Shown: piece after piece, positions 8,429 to 17,785 of the stretch | Position numbering within the stretch: position 1 is the first letter of the stretch | Layout: each line of letters starts with the position of its first letter | Source: Paractinoplanes atraurantiacus | Lineage (GTDB): Bacteria; Actinomycetota; Actinomycetes; Mycobacteriales; Micromonosporaceae | Assembly: GCF_900215205.1 (NCBI RefSeq) | Contig: NZ_OBDY01000003.1 | Location: forward strand, 296,993 to 360,992 | DNA length: 64,000 nucleotides | Reading direction: 5' to 3' | Program-made: the position numbers and the translations under genes | Notes under the pieces: model-generated | Told to the model about the DNA's origin: nothing | The model's database searches: none | Seen by the model: only the letters and a program-made list of their open reading frames with translations

Positions 8429-9635
8429 TCATCCCACGTGCACCAACCCCGTCACCCCGTCGACGGGCACCCGCCCGAGCACCCGCCCGGACGAGACGTC
8501 CAGCCAGGCCACCCGGTCACGGCCCCCCGCGTACAGATGCCCGCCGTCCCGGCTGAGCCGCAGCCCGCACACCGGATCGGACAGCGACCACTGCGCAACA
8601 ACCTGACCCGTGCCCCGATCGGCCACCTGCACCTCCGTACCCCAAGCGGCAAAAGCCCGCCCCCCACCCAGCGCAAGATGACCACCCGCCGCCCCTGCCG
8701 GGACCCGCAGGACCTTTTCGATCGTCAGCGAGGACGCCGACGCGACCGCGACCGACCCGCTGGCGGCGTCGAAGACCGCCACGTGCGTGGCGTCGGCCGC
8801 CAGCGCGTGCCCCTCCGGCGCCCCGTGGCCGAACGGGTCGGGCAGATCGAGGCAGAAGGCCCAGCGCTCGCTGAGATGCAGCACGTGCACGAAGGCGTGC
8901 ACGTCGTTGTGTGTCCCATTCAGCAGATTGCGCGTGTGCTGATGGTCGGGCTGATGCGTGTACAGCGTGTAGAGCACCAGCCGATCCGGCGACAGAACGG
9001 CCTGCCTCCCGCTGCCCCGCATCTCCTCCTCGGCACCGGCCGGCACCGGCACCTTGTTCCGGGTGAGCAGCGGATCGAGCCGCCCGGTGCTCAGATCGAG
9101 CAGCCGCACGCGGTACCGGTCCGGCGCCGACGCGGGCAGCCACTCGAGAACGAAAAGCCCGGTTCCATCACTGGTGAACGCATCCGGTTCCACCACTCCA
9201 TTGAGGTCGAACCGCCGCGTACGCCCGCCATCGGCGACCACCAGCAGCGCGCTGCTCGCCCGCGCCGCCGGCGGTTCCGCGTGCTCGTCGCGCGCGAGCA
9301 CACAAGCGTTTCCCGCCTCGGCCACCACACGGGGCACCCATCCACCCCCGATCTCGATCGTCTGGATGGGCGCCCCCGTGGCGGTGTAGACCCGGCTCAG
9401 CCTGGTCCCATCGGCGACATACGCGATGGTGCCGTCCCGGCTCACCGTCGTCGCCGCCCCGAGCCCACGCGACTCGGTGCCGCTCAGCCGGACAACCCCC
9501 CCGCTTCGTCTCCGCCAGCACCAGATCCGGCACGGAAACGGGCGCCGCGACAGCCTTCGGCTCACGGCAGGCGGCAAGACCAGAAGCGGCAAGGGCGCCC
9601 CCGGCAAGACCAAGAAAGCTACGACGCGTTGTCAT
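8429..9635 (-). pseudogene. Tat-exported beta-propeller protein, frameshifted
   Basis: The N-terminus (ATG at 9635) encodes a twin-arginine lipoprotein signal, MTTRRSFLGLAGG followed by a Cys in LAACRE. After about 45 codons the frame is lost at a run of seven C (9496-9502, plus strand). The next frame continues with about 355 residues of repeated beta-propeller blades (for example SRDGTIAYVAD, LSRDGGHLYAGG), to the stop at 8429. Removing one base from the C run joins both parts into one protein of about 401 residues of WD40/YVTN type. A homopolymer sequencing error, a recent mutation or slippage are all possible. Confidence 0.75.
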
Positions 9636-9743
9636 ACGCAGATGACACCGCCCAGCCCACCAAGGTTCCCGAAAACGCTGGGCGGTCCCGGCTCTTCGGC
9701 ACCCCAGCTCTTCGGCACCCCTACCGGAGCCACTCACGACCGC

Positions 9744-10089
9744 CGAGCCGCTCACCGCCCCTCACGTCGAGCCCTTCCCCCGGAGCCCTTCACCACCGCG
9801 AGCCGCTGATCGGCGCTCACGCCGGGTTCTTTTGCGGCCGGAGTCCTTTGCTGCCGTCGAGCCGCTGCCTGGCGTTCATGCCGGGTCCTTTGCGGCCGGA
9901 GCCCTTCACCACCGCCGAGCCGCTGACCGGCGCTCACGCCGATTCCTTTGCCGTCGGAGTCTTTTGCTGCCGTCGAACCGCTGACCGGCGTTCACGTCGG
10001 GTTCTTTGCCGCCAGAGCCCTTCACCACCGCCGAGCCGCTCACCGCCGCTTACGCCGAGCCCTTCGTCGCCCCCGACCCCTCACCACGC
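9744..10089 (+). repeat. Six 58-bp tandem repeats with alternating subtypes
   Basis: Unit starts at 9744, 9799, 9858, 9916, 9974 and 10032 share the opening CGAGCCGCT; spacing is 55, 59, 58, 58 and 58 bp, and a decayed seventh begins at 10090. Units 1, 3 and 5 end in CCCTTCACCACCG; units 2 and 4 end in TTTGCTGCCGT. So a 116-bp two-unit period underlies the array. Units are contiguous, without spacers. Confidence 0.8.
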
Positions 10090-10170
10090 CGGGCCGTAAA
10101 GAGGGCCGTGGCCGGCGTAGGGGATTGGGTGGTGAAGGGCTAGGTGCGGCGAAGGGCTGGGGCGGTGAAG

Positions 10171-10310
10171 GGCCGGGCGTGGTGACGGCCGGGCGTGGTG
10201 ACGGCCGGGCGCGGCGACGGCCAGTGTGGTGACGGCCGGCGTGGTGACGGCGATGCGTGGTGACGGCGGGCGTGGTGACGGCCGGCGTGGTGACGGCCGG
10301 GTGTCGTGAG
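10171..10310 (+). repeat. About nine degenerate 15-16-bp tandem repeats
   Basis: The unit is close to GGCCGGCGTGGTGAC and recurs about nine times with small changes. The flanking GGTGGTGAAGGGC (near 10129) is almost the reverse complement of the GCCCTTCACCACC that ends alternate units of the upstream 58-bp array. The two arrays could therefore pair into long imperfect hairpins. Confidence 0.7.
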
Positions 10311-10594
10311 GGGCGGCGGAGAGGAGGGGCGAAGCAGATGAGGGGAGGGCGTGGTGGGAGGCGGCGGTCAGGAAGGGTGGATGGGCGCGAAGGCAAGGGG
10401 GCGGATGGAGCGGGGAGGGCGGCGGCGAACGGGAAGGCGGCCGCTAGCAAGGGATTGAGGGAGGAGGGGACGGCCGCCGGCAACGGGGTGGAGAGGAACG
10501 GCCGCCGGCGACGGGGGTGAGGGCGGTCCTCGATGTGGATCGGGGCGGAACCCTTTTGGCGTGGGCGGTGTCAGTGCATTGTCGGGGCGATGAG

Positions 10595-11170
10595 GTGGAG
10601 GTAGGCGAGCTGAGCGAGACCACCGAGCTGGGTGACGCGGCGGCGGTGACGCGGGCGCGTGGCGGTGATCTGGGGGCCTATGAGCTTCTGGTCGCCCGCT
10701 ACACCGTGCCCGCGCATCGGGCCGCTGTGCTGCTCGGGGCCGGGGATGACGCCGATGATGTGGTGCAGGAGGCGTTTGTGAAGGCATACCGGCAGCTGTC
10801 GCGTTATCGCGGCGAGTCCGGCTTCCGGCCCTGGCTGCTGGCCATCGTCGCCAATGAGACCCGCAACCTGCACCGCTCCCGCCGTCGCCGCGACGGGCTC
10901 GCCCTGCGGGCCGCCGTGTCTGAAGGGCCTCGGGCCGACGTGCCCGACCCGGCCGAGTCGGTGATGGCCCACGAGCGCCGCGAACGGCTGGTCGAGCATT
11001 TGAAGAAGCTGAGCGACCGCGACCGTGAAGTGCTCGTCTGCCGCTTCCTGCTGGACCTCTCCGAGTTGGAGACCGCCGTCGCCCTCGGTGTGCCGAAGGG
11101 CACGGTCAAGTCGCGGACCAACCGGGCCCTGGCCCGGCTGCGCGAAGGCATGGAGGTGCTCGATGCCTGA
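10595..11170 (+). CDS. ECF RNA polymerase sigma factor
   Basis: The protein has 191 residues when started at the GTG at 10595; in-frame starts at 10517, 10568 and 10574 are also open, and no strong ribosome-binding site decides. Sigma region 2 is clear (DADDVVQEAFVKAYRQL, then RPWLLAIVANETRN). Region 4 follows (LSDRDREVLVCRF through GVPKGTVKSRTNRALARL). It belongs to the small extracytoplasmic-function class. The stop overlaps the next gene by 8 bp, so the two are translationally coupled, as is usual for an ECF factor with its regulator. Confidence 0.88.
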   Translation: MEVGELSETTELGDAAAVTRARGGDLGAYELLVARYTVPAHRAAVLLGAGDDADDVVQEAFVKAYRQLSRYRGESGFRPWLLAIVANETRNLHRSRRRRDGLALRAAVSEGPRADVPDPAESVMAHERRERLVEHLKKLSDRDREVLVCRFLLDLSELETAVALGVPKGTVKSRTNRALARLREGMEVLDA

Positions 11171-11954
11171 CCGCGATGACGACCTGATCGCCGAGCTCCG
11201 CGACCTGGCGACCTGGCTCGAGACCCCCGAGCCGGCCGACCAGCGCGCCGCCGTCCGCACCCGCCTGGCGAAGCAGACAAGTCGCCGATGGTCGTGGGTG
11301 CCGGCAAAGCGGCCAAATCCATGGACGGCGGCAAAGCAGACGAATCGTCCGGCTCCCTGGGTGGTGGCGAAGCGCGCAAATCGGTGGCGCGCCTGGGGAG
11401 CGGGGGTTCTGGCCGCACTGGCGGCGGCGGTGATCGCGGTGGCCCCGGCGCGAGCGGCCGTGGTTGACGTGCTGGCTGACGTGCTTCGGGTGGCCGGGAT
11501 CGAGGTGCGGCGTGAGGCCGTTCCGCCGACGCCCGCGGTCAGCCCCAGCCCGCTGCCCGACGCGGGGAGCATCTCGCTGGGCGAGGCCCGGAAGATGGCC
11601 AAGTTCCCGGCGGCGCTGGGCGACCCCGAGCGGGTCGAGGTCTATGACCAGCGGCGGGTCGTCTCGCTCTTCTACCGGGGTGGGACCATCCGGCTCGACC
11701 AGTTCGACGGGTCGGCCGCGGCCTTCCTCAAGCAGGCCGGGCAGGCCGAGTGGACCGACGTCGGTGGCGCCCTCGCCGTCTGGCTTCCGGGGCCGCACAC
11801 CCTGACCTACTACGACCGTTCCGGTGTCGAGCGCAGCGCCACCGCCCGCCTGGCCACACCCACCCTGATCTGGGACACCAACGGGACCACGTACCGGCTC
11901 GAAGGCTTCACCGATCTCGCCGAGGCGCGCCGGGTGGCTCTCTCCGTGCAGTGA
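11163..11954 (+). CDS. Membrane protein paired with ECF sigma (probable anti-sigma)
   Basis: The protein has 263 residues and starts at an ATG inside the sigma gene's end. An acidic N-terminus (residues 1-40) is followed by a basic region with three related AK-x-x-NR/P-x-x-W elements, one membrane segment (about residues 75-100, GAGVLAALAAAVIAVA) and an outside domain of about 150 residues. No zinc-finger HxxxCxxC anti-sigma motif is present. Overlap with the sigma gene and the topology suggest it holds the sigma factor at the membrane. The outer part contains GGTIRLDQFDG and resembles no family I can name. Confidence 0.72.
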   Translation: MPDRDDDLIAELRDLATWLETPEPADQRAAVRTRLAKQTSRRWSWVPAKRPNPWTAAKQTNRPAPWVVAKRANRWRAWGAGVLAALAAAVIAVAPARAAVVDVLADVLRVAGIEVRREAVPPTPAVSPSPLPDAGSISLGEARKMAKFPAALGDPERVEVYDQRRVVSLFYRGGTIRLDQFDGSAAAFLKQAGQAEWTDVGGALAVWLPGPHTLTYYDRSGVERSATARLATPTLIWDTNGTTYRLEGFTDLAEARRVALSVQ

Positions 11955-12068
11955 GGCAACGGTTGTCCACATCGCGCCATGTCGCTACTACGGCAGGAGA
12001 TAGATCTCCCGGCAAGCAACGGGTGAACTCCAGAATGCGTGTCAACTCGCACGCTAAGGAGCCCGACC

Positions 12069-15000
12069 TTGCCAGCATCGAAGCGCCTCGCCGGTGCCCT
12101 CGTCGGCGTCCTGGTGGGAGCCGGCGGCGCGACCTGGTTGCCGCCAGGCCAAGCCGCTGCCGCCACCCCGGCCGTACCCGCCCGCGCGACCGTTCCCCCT
12201 GCGGCCGCGCAAGCGATCACGCTCATCACGGGCGACGTCGTCGAACTGGCTTCCGCCGGTGACGGCAGGGTCGCGGCAACGGTACGGCCGGGGTCCGGGC
12301 GGGAACACGTCCGCTTCTCCACCGTCGAGACCAGCGAGGGCGTTCGCGTCCTGCCCTCCGACGCCCTTCCTCTGCTGCGTGAGGGGCGGCTCGACGCCGA
12401 GTTGTTCGACGTGCAGCACCTCATCGAGCAGGGCTACGGCGACGCCCGAAGCGGCACCCTTCCCTTGATCATCCAGGGTGAGAAAAGCGCGAGCGCCAAG
12501 GTCAAGGGCACTCCCTTGCCCAGCCTCGGCGCGGTGGCCGTCAAGGCCGACAAACAAGGGCTCACAGACTTCTGGCGTACGCAAGTAGCAGCCGGCACAG
12601 GCGCACGGACCGCCACCACCGCCACGCACATCTGGCTCGACGGCAAGGTGAAGCCGGTGCTCGACCGGAGCACCGCGCAGATCGGCGCCCCGCAGGCCTG
12701 GGCGGCCGGGCTCGACGGCCAGGGCGTCAAGGTCGCCGTGCTCGACACCGGCGCCGACGCGAGCCACCCCGACCTGGCCGGCAAGATCGACGAGGCGCGG
12801 GACTTCAGCGGCAGCGCCGACACCGGCGACCACTTCGGGCACGGCACCCACGTGGCGGCCACCGTCGCCGGCACCGGCGCCGGCTCGAACGGCACCCGCA
12901 AGGGCGTCGCCCCGGCCGCCCGCCTGCTGATCGGCAAGGTGCTCGACGACAGCGGCTCCGGCTACGAGTCGGGGATCATCGCCGGCATGGAGTGGGCGGC
13001 CGGCGCGGGCGCCCGTGTGATCAACATGAGCCTCGGCGGTTCGGCCACCGATGGCACCGACCCGATGAGCGCGGCCGTCAACGAGCTCAGCGAATCGACC
13101 GGCGCGCTCTTCGTGGTGGCGGCCGGCAACGAGGGCGCGAGCTACCAGGTCGGCACGCCCGGCGCCGCCGCCGACGCCCTCACCGTCGGCGCCGTCGACC
13201 GTGACGATCGGATCGCCGACTTCTCCAGCCGTGGCCCGCGGGTCGGCGACGAGGGCCTCAAGCCCGAGATCACCGCGCCCGGCGTCGGCATCGTCGCCGC
13301 CCGGGCCGCCGGCACCGAGATGGGTACCCCGGTCGACGAGCTCTACACCGCGGCCTCGGGCACCTCGATGGCCACGCCGCACGTGGCCGGCGCGGCCGCG
13401 ATCGTCGCACAGCAGCATCCCGGCTGGACCGGCCGGCAGATCAAGGACGAGCTGGTCAGCACCGCGAGGACCACACCGGACACCCCGGTGTTCTCGCAGG
13501 GCGCCGGCCGGGTCGACCTCGCCCGCGCCACGACCCAGAAGGTCGCGGGGACGGGCGTGGCCGACTTCGGCCTCCACCAGATGGGCGAGAAGCCGGTCAC
13601 GCGGACCGTCACCTACACCAACGGCGGCGCCGCCCCGATCACGCTGACCCTGAGCGACACTTTGGCCGCGATCACCCCGTCGCGGTCCACGGTCACGGTT
13701 CCGGCCGGCGGCCAGGCGGACGTCGTTCTCACGTACGACCTGAAGACCCCCGGCCAGATCAGCGGCTGGCTGACCGCGACCGGGCCGGGCGGCGTGCTCG
13801 TCACGACCGCGCTCGCCGGCACACTCGACCGGCCGCACCACACCGTGACCGTCAAGGCGGTCGGCCGTGACGGCCGGCCCGCCGCGGCGCCCGCGATGCT
13901 GATGTTCGGCGACGACCCGCGCTTCGACGTGCTCGACGCGATCTTCGCGGGCCAGACCCGGACGTACGAGGTGGCCGAGGGCGACTACCTGCTCGACGCC
14001 ACGATCACCGACGGCCACCCGCTCGACGAGCAGGACACGCTGATCACCAACCCCGAGCTGCGGGTGGACCGCGATCTCACGATCACGCTCGACGCCCGTA
14101 CGGCCAAGCCTGTCAAGATCGAAACGCCGAGGCCGGCCGAGCAGCAGACCGTGTTCAGTTACTACGTGCACCGCGTGACCGGTTCGGGCCGAGGGATCAT
14201 CAACGGCTTCATGAACTTCAGCTCGGTGCAGGCGGTCAACGTGACGCCGACCGCCAAGCTCCGCCAGGGCAGCTACGAGTTCTCGTCCCGCTGGCAGCTG
14301 GTCGCCCCGCTCGCCACCTCCTCGATCCCCGGCGTCGACCTCAACCTGACCGCGTCCTCGCCCGTCTACAGCGGGACCAGGCGGTTCGACCTGGTCGCGG
14401 GCCTCACCGGCAACGTCAGGGGCAAGGCGGTCGTCCTCGAGACCGACAACTACTACGACGCCGCGCTGCAGGCGGCCGAGGCGGGCGCGGCGGTGGCGCT
14501 GGTCGTCTTCCCTGACACCATGTCGGCCTGGGGTTCCTGGCAGCCGGACGGCGAGCGGATGCCCATCATCAACGCGGTCGTCCCCAACGACGACGGGCAG
14601 CGGCTGCTCGCCCAGGCCCGCAAGCGCGGCGCCTCGATCTCACTGACCCTCACCCCGGACAGCCCTTACCTGTACGACGTCTTCCAGGTCAGCAAGGACC
14701 GCGTGCCCAGCCAGATCGTCTACCGGGTGACGCCGGCCAACTCGCAGCGGATCACGTCGCGCTACCAGGACAACGGCGGCTTCGACTACGTGCGTGAGCA
14801 GCGGTTCGGCTGGCGGCCGGCCCAGGAGTACTCCTGGAACGACGCCCAGCGGGCGGTCAAGACCCCGTTCGTCCGTGAGGAGTGGATCAGCACCGGCGAC
14901 ACGCTGTGGCAGCACCAGGTCCACCACGAGTACCCGTTCAACAGCATCGGCGCCTCGCTCGACGGCGGCTTCCAGGACGACCCCATCTCCTACGGGAAAG

Positions 15001-15554
15001 CCGGCCGCTCATCGGAAACGTGGGCCGCGCCGGTGGTCCGGCCCGCCGGCGAAGGCACCCGTGAGGGCAACCTGCTGAAGCTGCGGGTGGCCGACTTCGT
15101 CGACGCGGACGGCCACTACCAGGTCGACCTGGCCGGCCAGGCGGCGACGCTGTCCCGCAACGGCGTGGTCGTCGGCGAGTACCCCAACGCGTGGCGCGAC
15201 GTGGCGGTCCCGGCGGGTTCCTTCAAGTTGTCGATCACGACGAAGCGCGGCGGCGAAGAGTGGCTGTACGGCACGTCGACCTCGACGGAGTGGACCTTCA
15301 CGTCGGCCCGGGACGGCAAGCTGCCGCTGCTCCAGCCGAAGTACGACGTGCCGGTTGATCTTCAAGGGGTGGCGCGCGGAACTGCCAGAATCACCGTGCC
15401 CGGTGCCAAGCAGGTCAAGGTCGAGTACTCGATGGACGAGGGTAAGACCTGGCGCGCCAAGGCGGGAACGGGAACCGTCTCGCTGCGGGTCACCGCGAGC
15501 GACCGGGCCGGCAACACCGTCCGGCAGACCGTGATCCGGGCCTACGCCCGATGA
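12069..15554 (+). CDS. Secreted subtilisin-family (S8) protease with PA domain
   Basis: The protein has 1161 residues. The TTG start at 12069 is chosen because AAGGAG sits 7 bp upstream; the earlier in-frame ATG has no such site. Order: signal peptide (to about residue 32), an actinobacterial prodomain beginning ITLITGDVVELA, the S8 catalytic domain with Asp (VAVLDTGAD, about 224), His (GHGTHVAAT, about 261) and Ser (GTSMATPHVAGA, about 433), beta-rich regions, a PA-like insert (about 790-860) and a long C-terminal beta domain. It probably degrades extracellular protein. It sits 114 bp after the ECF module as a separate unit. Confidence 0.93.
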   Translation: MPASKRLAGALVGVLVGAGGATWLPPGQAAAATPAVPARATVPPAAAQAITLITGDVVELASAGDGRVAATVRPGSGREHVRFSTVETSEGVRVLPSDALPLLREGRLDAELFDVQHLIEQGYGDARSGTLPLIIQGEKSASAKVKGTPLPSLGAVAVKADKQGLTDFWRTQVAAGTGARTATTATHIWLDGKVKPVLDRSTAQIGAPQAWAAGLDGQGVKVAVLDTGADASHPDLAGKIDEARDFSGSADTGDHFGHGTHVAATVAGTGAGSNGTRKGVAPAARLLIGKVLDDSGSGYESGIIAGMEWAAGAGARVINMSLGGSATDGTDPMSAAVNELSESTGALFVVAAGNEGASYQVGTPGAAADALTVGAVDRDDRIADFSSRGPRVGDEGLKPEITAPGVGIVAARAAGTEMGTPVDELYTAASGTSMATPHVAGAAAIVAQQHPGWTGRQIKDELVSTARTTPDTPVFSQGAGRVDLARATTQKVAGTGVADFGLHQMGEKPVTRTVTYTNGGAAPITLTLSDTLAAITPSRSTVTVPAGGQADVVLTYDLKTPGQISGWLTATGPGGVLVTTALAGTLDRPHHTVTVKAVGRDGRPAAAPAMLMFGDDPRFDVLDAIFAGQTRTYEVAEGDYLLDATITDGHPLDEQDTLITNPELRVDRDLTITLDARTAKPVKIETPRPAEQQTVFSYYVHRVTGSGRGIINGFMNFSSVQAVNVTPTAKLRQGSYEFSSRWQLVAPLATSSIPGVDLNLTASSPVYSGTRRFDLVAGLTGNVRGKAVVLETDNYYDAALQAAEAGAAVALVVFPDTMSAWGSWQPDGERMPIINAVVPNDDGQRLLAQARKRGASISLTLTPDSPYLYDVFQVSKDRVPSQIVYRVTPANSQRITSRYQDNGGFDYVREQRFGWRPAQEYSWNDAQRAVKTPFVREEWISTGDTLWQHQVHHEYPFNSIGASLDGGFQDDPISYGKAGRSSETWAAPVVRPAGEGTREGNLLKLRVADFVDADGHYQVDLAGQAATLSRNGVVVGEYPNAWRDVAVPAGSFKLSITTKRGGEEWLYGTSTSTEWTFTSARDGKLPLLQPKYDVPVDLQGVARGTARITVPGAKQVKVEYSMDEGKTWRAKAGTGTVSLRVTASDRAGNTVRQTVIRAYAR

Positions 15555-15606
15555 GGCCGATCGAGGAGAACGCCGGCCCGGTCGGGGTGACGGTGGCTCA
15601 CCGGCG

Positions 15607-16554
15607 TCACAACCAGCCGCGCCGGGCGGCCTGGAACGCCAGCCCGGGACGGGTGTCCACGCCGGCGATGTCCATGAGGCGGTCCAACCGCCGCTGGACG
15701 GTCCTGCGGCTCACGCCGAGCTGGGTCGCGATCGACTTGTCCGGCATGCCGGACACGAAGAGCGAGAGCAACAGCCGATCGGGCTCCTCCGTGCCACCGT
15801 CCGGCACCAGCGGAGTGGCCCGGTCCCAATAGCTCTCGAAGAGCGCGACCAGGGCGTCGAGCAGCTCGCTGGGGCGGATCAGCGCCGCGGTGGGCGGCCC
15901 GACGCCCCGCGCGGCGTCCGGCACCAGGGGGCAGATGGCCAGGCGGTGGTCGGCGATGGCGAGGCGGACGGGCAGGGCGGGCAGCGTGCGGGACTGCTCG
16001 CCCAGGCCCATCGCCTCGACGATGCTGTCCAGTTCGCCCGGCTTTTCGAGCAGCTCCCGCTCGTAGATCGCCCGGTACCGGACGCCGCGCTCCAGCGCCG
16101 AGTTCTCCTCGGTGTTCTCCGGGCCCTGCATCGCTATCGGGTTGGCCCGGCAGAACCAGAGGATCTCCTTCTCGGCCGAGTCCTGCATCTCGCGCAGCCG
16201 GTCGCGCAGCGGCTGGGCCCCGACGACGATCTCGACGAGATGCTCGGCGCTGCGCCGGCGGGTGTTGCTGCGGTACTCCTCGCTCAGCGAGGCCACCATC
16301 CGGCGGGCCGACTCGAGGGCCTGCTGCTCGCGCAGGAGCGCGTCGCCCAGGGCGACGTCGGCCGGCAGGGCGTGAAAGGTAGGTCCGCCGGTGGCCAGGC
16401 CCTTGCGGTGCAGGGACTCCAGCACCTGGGCGGCTTCGGGCGCGGAGAGTCCGTCCTGCTCGGCGAGGTCGGCGGCGGTGGCCCCGGACATGCGGACGAG
16501 CAGGCGGTACGCGTGCTGCTCTCTGGTGGTGAGCAGGTCCAGCCGTTCTGACAC
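15607..16554 (-). CDS. TrmB-like/LuxR-type transcriptional regulator
   Basis: The protein has 315 residues from a GTG start. The N-terminal 60 residues form a TrmB-like winged helix (SGATAADLAEQDGLSAPEAA). A central domain of about 170 residues resembles the PLD-like effector part of TrmB proteins. The C-terminus is a LuxR-type helix-turn-helix (MPDKSIATQLGVSRRTVQRR). Regulators of this kind in actinomycetes often control an adjacent gene. It is divergent from the decarboxylase gene, with 75 bp between starts, and convergent with the subtilase gene. No receiver domain is present, so it probably senses a small molecule. Confidence 0.82.
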   Translation of the reverse strand: MSERLDLLTTREQHAYRLLVRMSGATAADLAEQDGLSAPEAAQVLESLHRKGLATGGPTFHALPADVALGDALLREQQALESARRMVASLSEEYRSNTRRRSAEHLVEIVVGAQPLRDRLREMQDSAEKEILWFCRANPIAMQGPENTEENSALERGVRYRAIYERELLEKPGELDSIVEAMGLGEQSRTLPALPVRLAIADHRLAICPLVPDAARGVGPPTAALIRPSELLDALVALFESYWDRATPLVPDGGTEEPDRLLLSLFVSGMPDKSIATQLGVSRRTVQRRLDRLMDIAGVDTRPGLAFQAARRGWL

Positions 16555-16592
16555 GGCGACAACTGTAAACCTGTCTATTAACCGTCCCCGGA

Positions 16593-16630
16593 TCGACAAC
16601 TCTACGCATTCACAGCGATACTCTGTGTCA
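16593..16630 (+). promoter_or_regulatory. Putative leaderless promoter of the decarboxylase gene
   Basis: TCGACA (16593-16598) and GATACT (16617-16622) are separated by 18 bp. The start codon ATG at 16630 begins 7 bp after the -10, exactly where transcription would start. No ribosome-binding site precedes the ATG, which fits a leaderless mRNA. The AT-rich CTGTCTATTAACC just upstream may hold the divergent regulator's promoter or binding site. Confidence 0.5.
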
Positions 16631-17766
16631 TGACGCTGACAGCGGATGAGGAAGTGACGGCGTCCGGCGCCCTCGGCCGGACCCCCTGTCTGGTGATCGA
16701 CGTGGAGGTGGCCGGCGAGCAGTACCGCCGCATCGCCGCCGCCTTCGCCGGGGCGCAGATCCACTACGCCGTGAAGGCCAACCCGGAGCCGGCGCTGCTG
16801 CGCGCGCTCGTCGAGGCCGGATGCCGGTTCGATGTGGCCAGCCGGGCCGAGATCGATCTCTGCCTCGCGGCCGGGGCGTCGCCGGCGGCGCTCAGCTACG
16901 GGCACCCGATCAAGAAGCCGGGCGACATCGCCTATGCGTACGCCCGGGGGGTCCGGCTCTTCGCCTTCGACAGCGAGGGGGAGCTGGGCAAGATCGTGGC
17001 GCACGCGCCGGGCTCCGGAGTGATCTGCCGGTTGCTGGCGTCGTCCCAGGGCGCGCGCTGGCCGTTGAGCCGCAAATTTGGATGTACGCCGGATATGGCG
17101 ATCGATCTGATGAAATCAGCCGCCAGGCAAGGGCTCGACCCGGCGGGACTGGCGTTCCATGTCGGGTCGCAGCAACTCGATCCCGGGCGGTGGGAGCCGA
17201 GCGTCGCGCTCGCCGCCGACATCTTCCGCACACTCGAACAAAGTGGACATAGGCCCCGCATTCTCAACGCGGGTGGCGGCTTCCCGGTCGACTATCGGGT
17301 TTCCGCCCTGCCGATCACCGCCTACGCCGCGGCGATCGAGGCGGCTATGTCGCGACATTTCGGGCGGGACCGGCCCGCTCTGATGATCGAACCGGGCCGG
17401 TACATCGCGGCTCCGGCCGGCGTGCTGCACGCCGAGGTCGTCCTGATCGCGCGTAAGTCCTATGAGGACGAGTCGCGGTGGGTCTACCTCGACGTGGGCC
17501 GTTTCGGCGGCCTGGCCGAGACCGAGGACGAGGCCATCCAGTACGCCCTGGCCACCACCCGCGACGACGGCCCGATGGGCCCGGTGATCCTGGCCGGCCC
17601 GACCTGCGACAGCGTCGACATCATGTACCAGCACGCCCACTACGAGCTGCCGCTCTCCCTGAAGGCCGGCGACGTGGTGCGCATCCTCGGCACGGGCGCG
17701 TACACCGCCACGTACGCCTCAGTGGGTTTCAACGGTTTCCCCCCGCTGCGAACCCAGATCACTTAA
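16630..17766 (+). CDS. PLP-dependent ornithine/diaminopimelate-type decarboxylase
   Basis: This 378-residue protein is a group IV (alanine-racemase-fold) decarboxylase. PLP-binding Lys is at residue 49 in HYAVKANP. Other signatures are FHVGSQ, NAGGGFP, MIEPGRYI (phosphate and PLP binding), the active-site GPTCDSVD and the closing TATYASVGFNGFPP. The short length and CDSVD (ornithine-type spacing) favour ornithine decarboxylase over diaminopimelate decarboxylase, giving putrescine; lysine or a special amino acid is possible. It is transcribed alone from an apparently leaderless promoter opposite a TrmB/LuxR regulator. Confidence 0.87.
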   Translation: MTLTADEEVTASGALGRTPCLVIDVEVAGEQYRRIAAAFAGAQIHYAVKANPEPALLRALVEAGCRFDVASRAEIDLCLAAGASPAALSYGHPIKKPGDIAYAYARGVRLFAFDSEGELGKIVAHAPGSGVICRLLASSQGARWPLSRKFGCTPDMAIDLMKSAARQGLDPAGLAFHVGSQQLDPGRWEPSVALAADIFRTLEQSGHRPRILNAGGGFPVDYRVSALPITAYAAAIEAAMSRHFGRDRPALMIEPGRYIAAPAGVLHAEVVLIARKSYEDESRWVYLDVGRFGGLAETEDEAIQYALATTRDDGPMGPVILAGPTCDSVDIMYQHAHYELPLSLKAGDVVRILGTGAYTATYASVGFNGFPPLRTQIT

Positions 17767-17785
17767 GTACGGCGCGGCGGGACCG

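Larger units (their letters stand above)
9636..10594. other. Gene-free divergent region filled with repeats
   Basis: About 960 bp separate two divergent genes. I find no ORF with convincing coding signal. The left half holds six 58-bp tandem repeats, the right half a string of 15-16-bp repeats partly complementary to the left ones. The last 80 bp (near AACCCTTTT at 10548-10556) may hold the ECF operon promoter. Confidence 0.6.

Noticed and set aside
9744..10310. CRISPR array
   Set aside because: Repeats are contiguous or separated by a few bases without unique spacers, and no cas gene is near.
12054..14171. 705-codon minus-strand ORF opposite the subtilase
   Set aside because: Low-complexity Arg/Gly/Val product, while the plus strand shows all subtilase motifs.
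15555..15606. Terminator hairpin between subtilase and regulator genes
   Set aside because: Only short imperfect GCCGG/CCGGC pairing is present, not enough to call a terminator.
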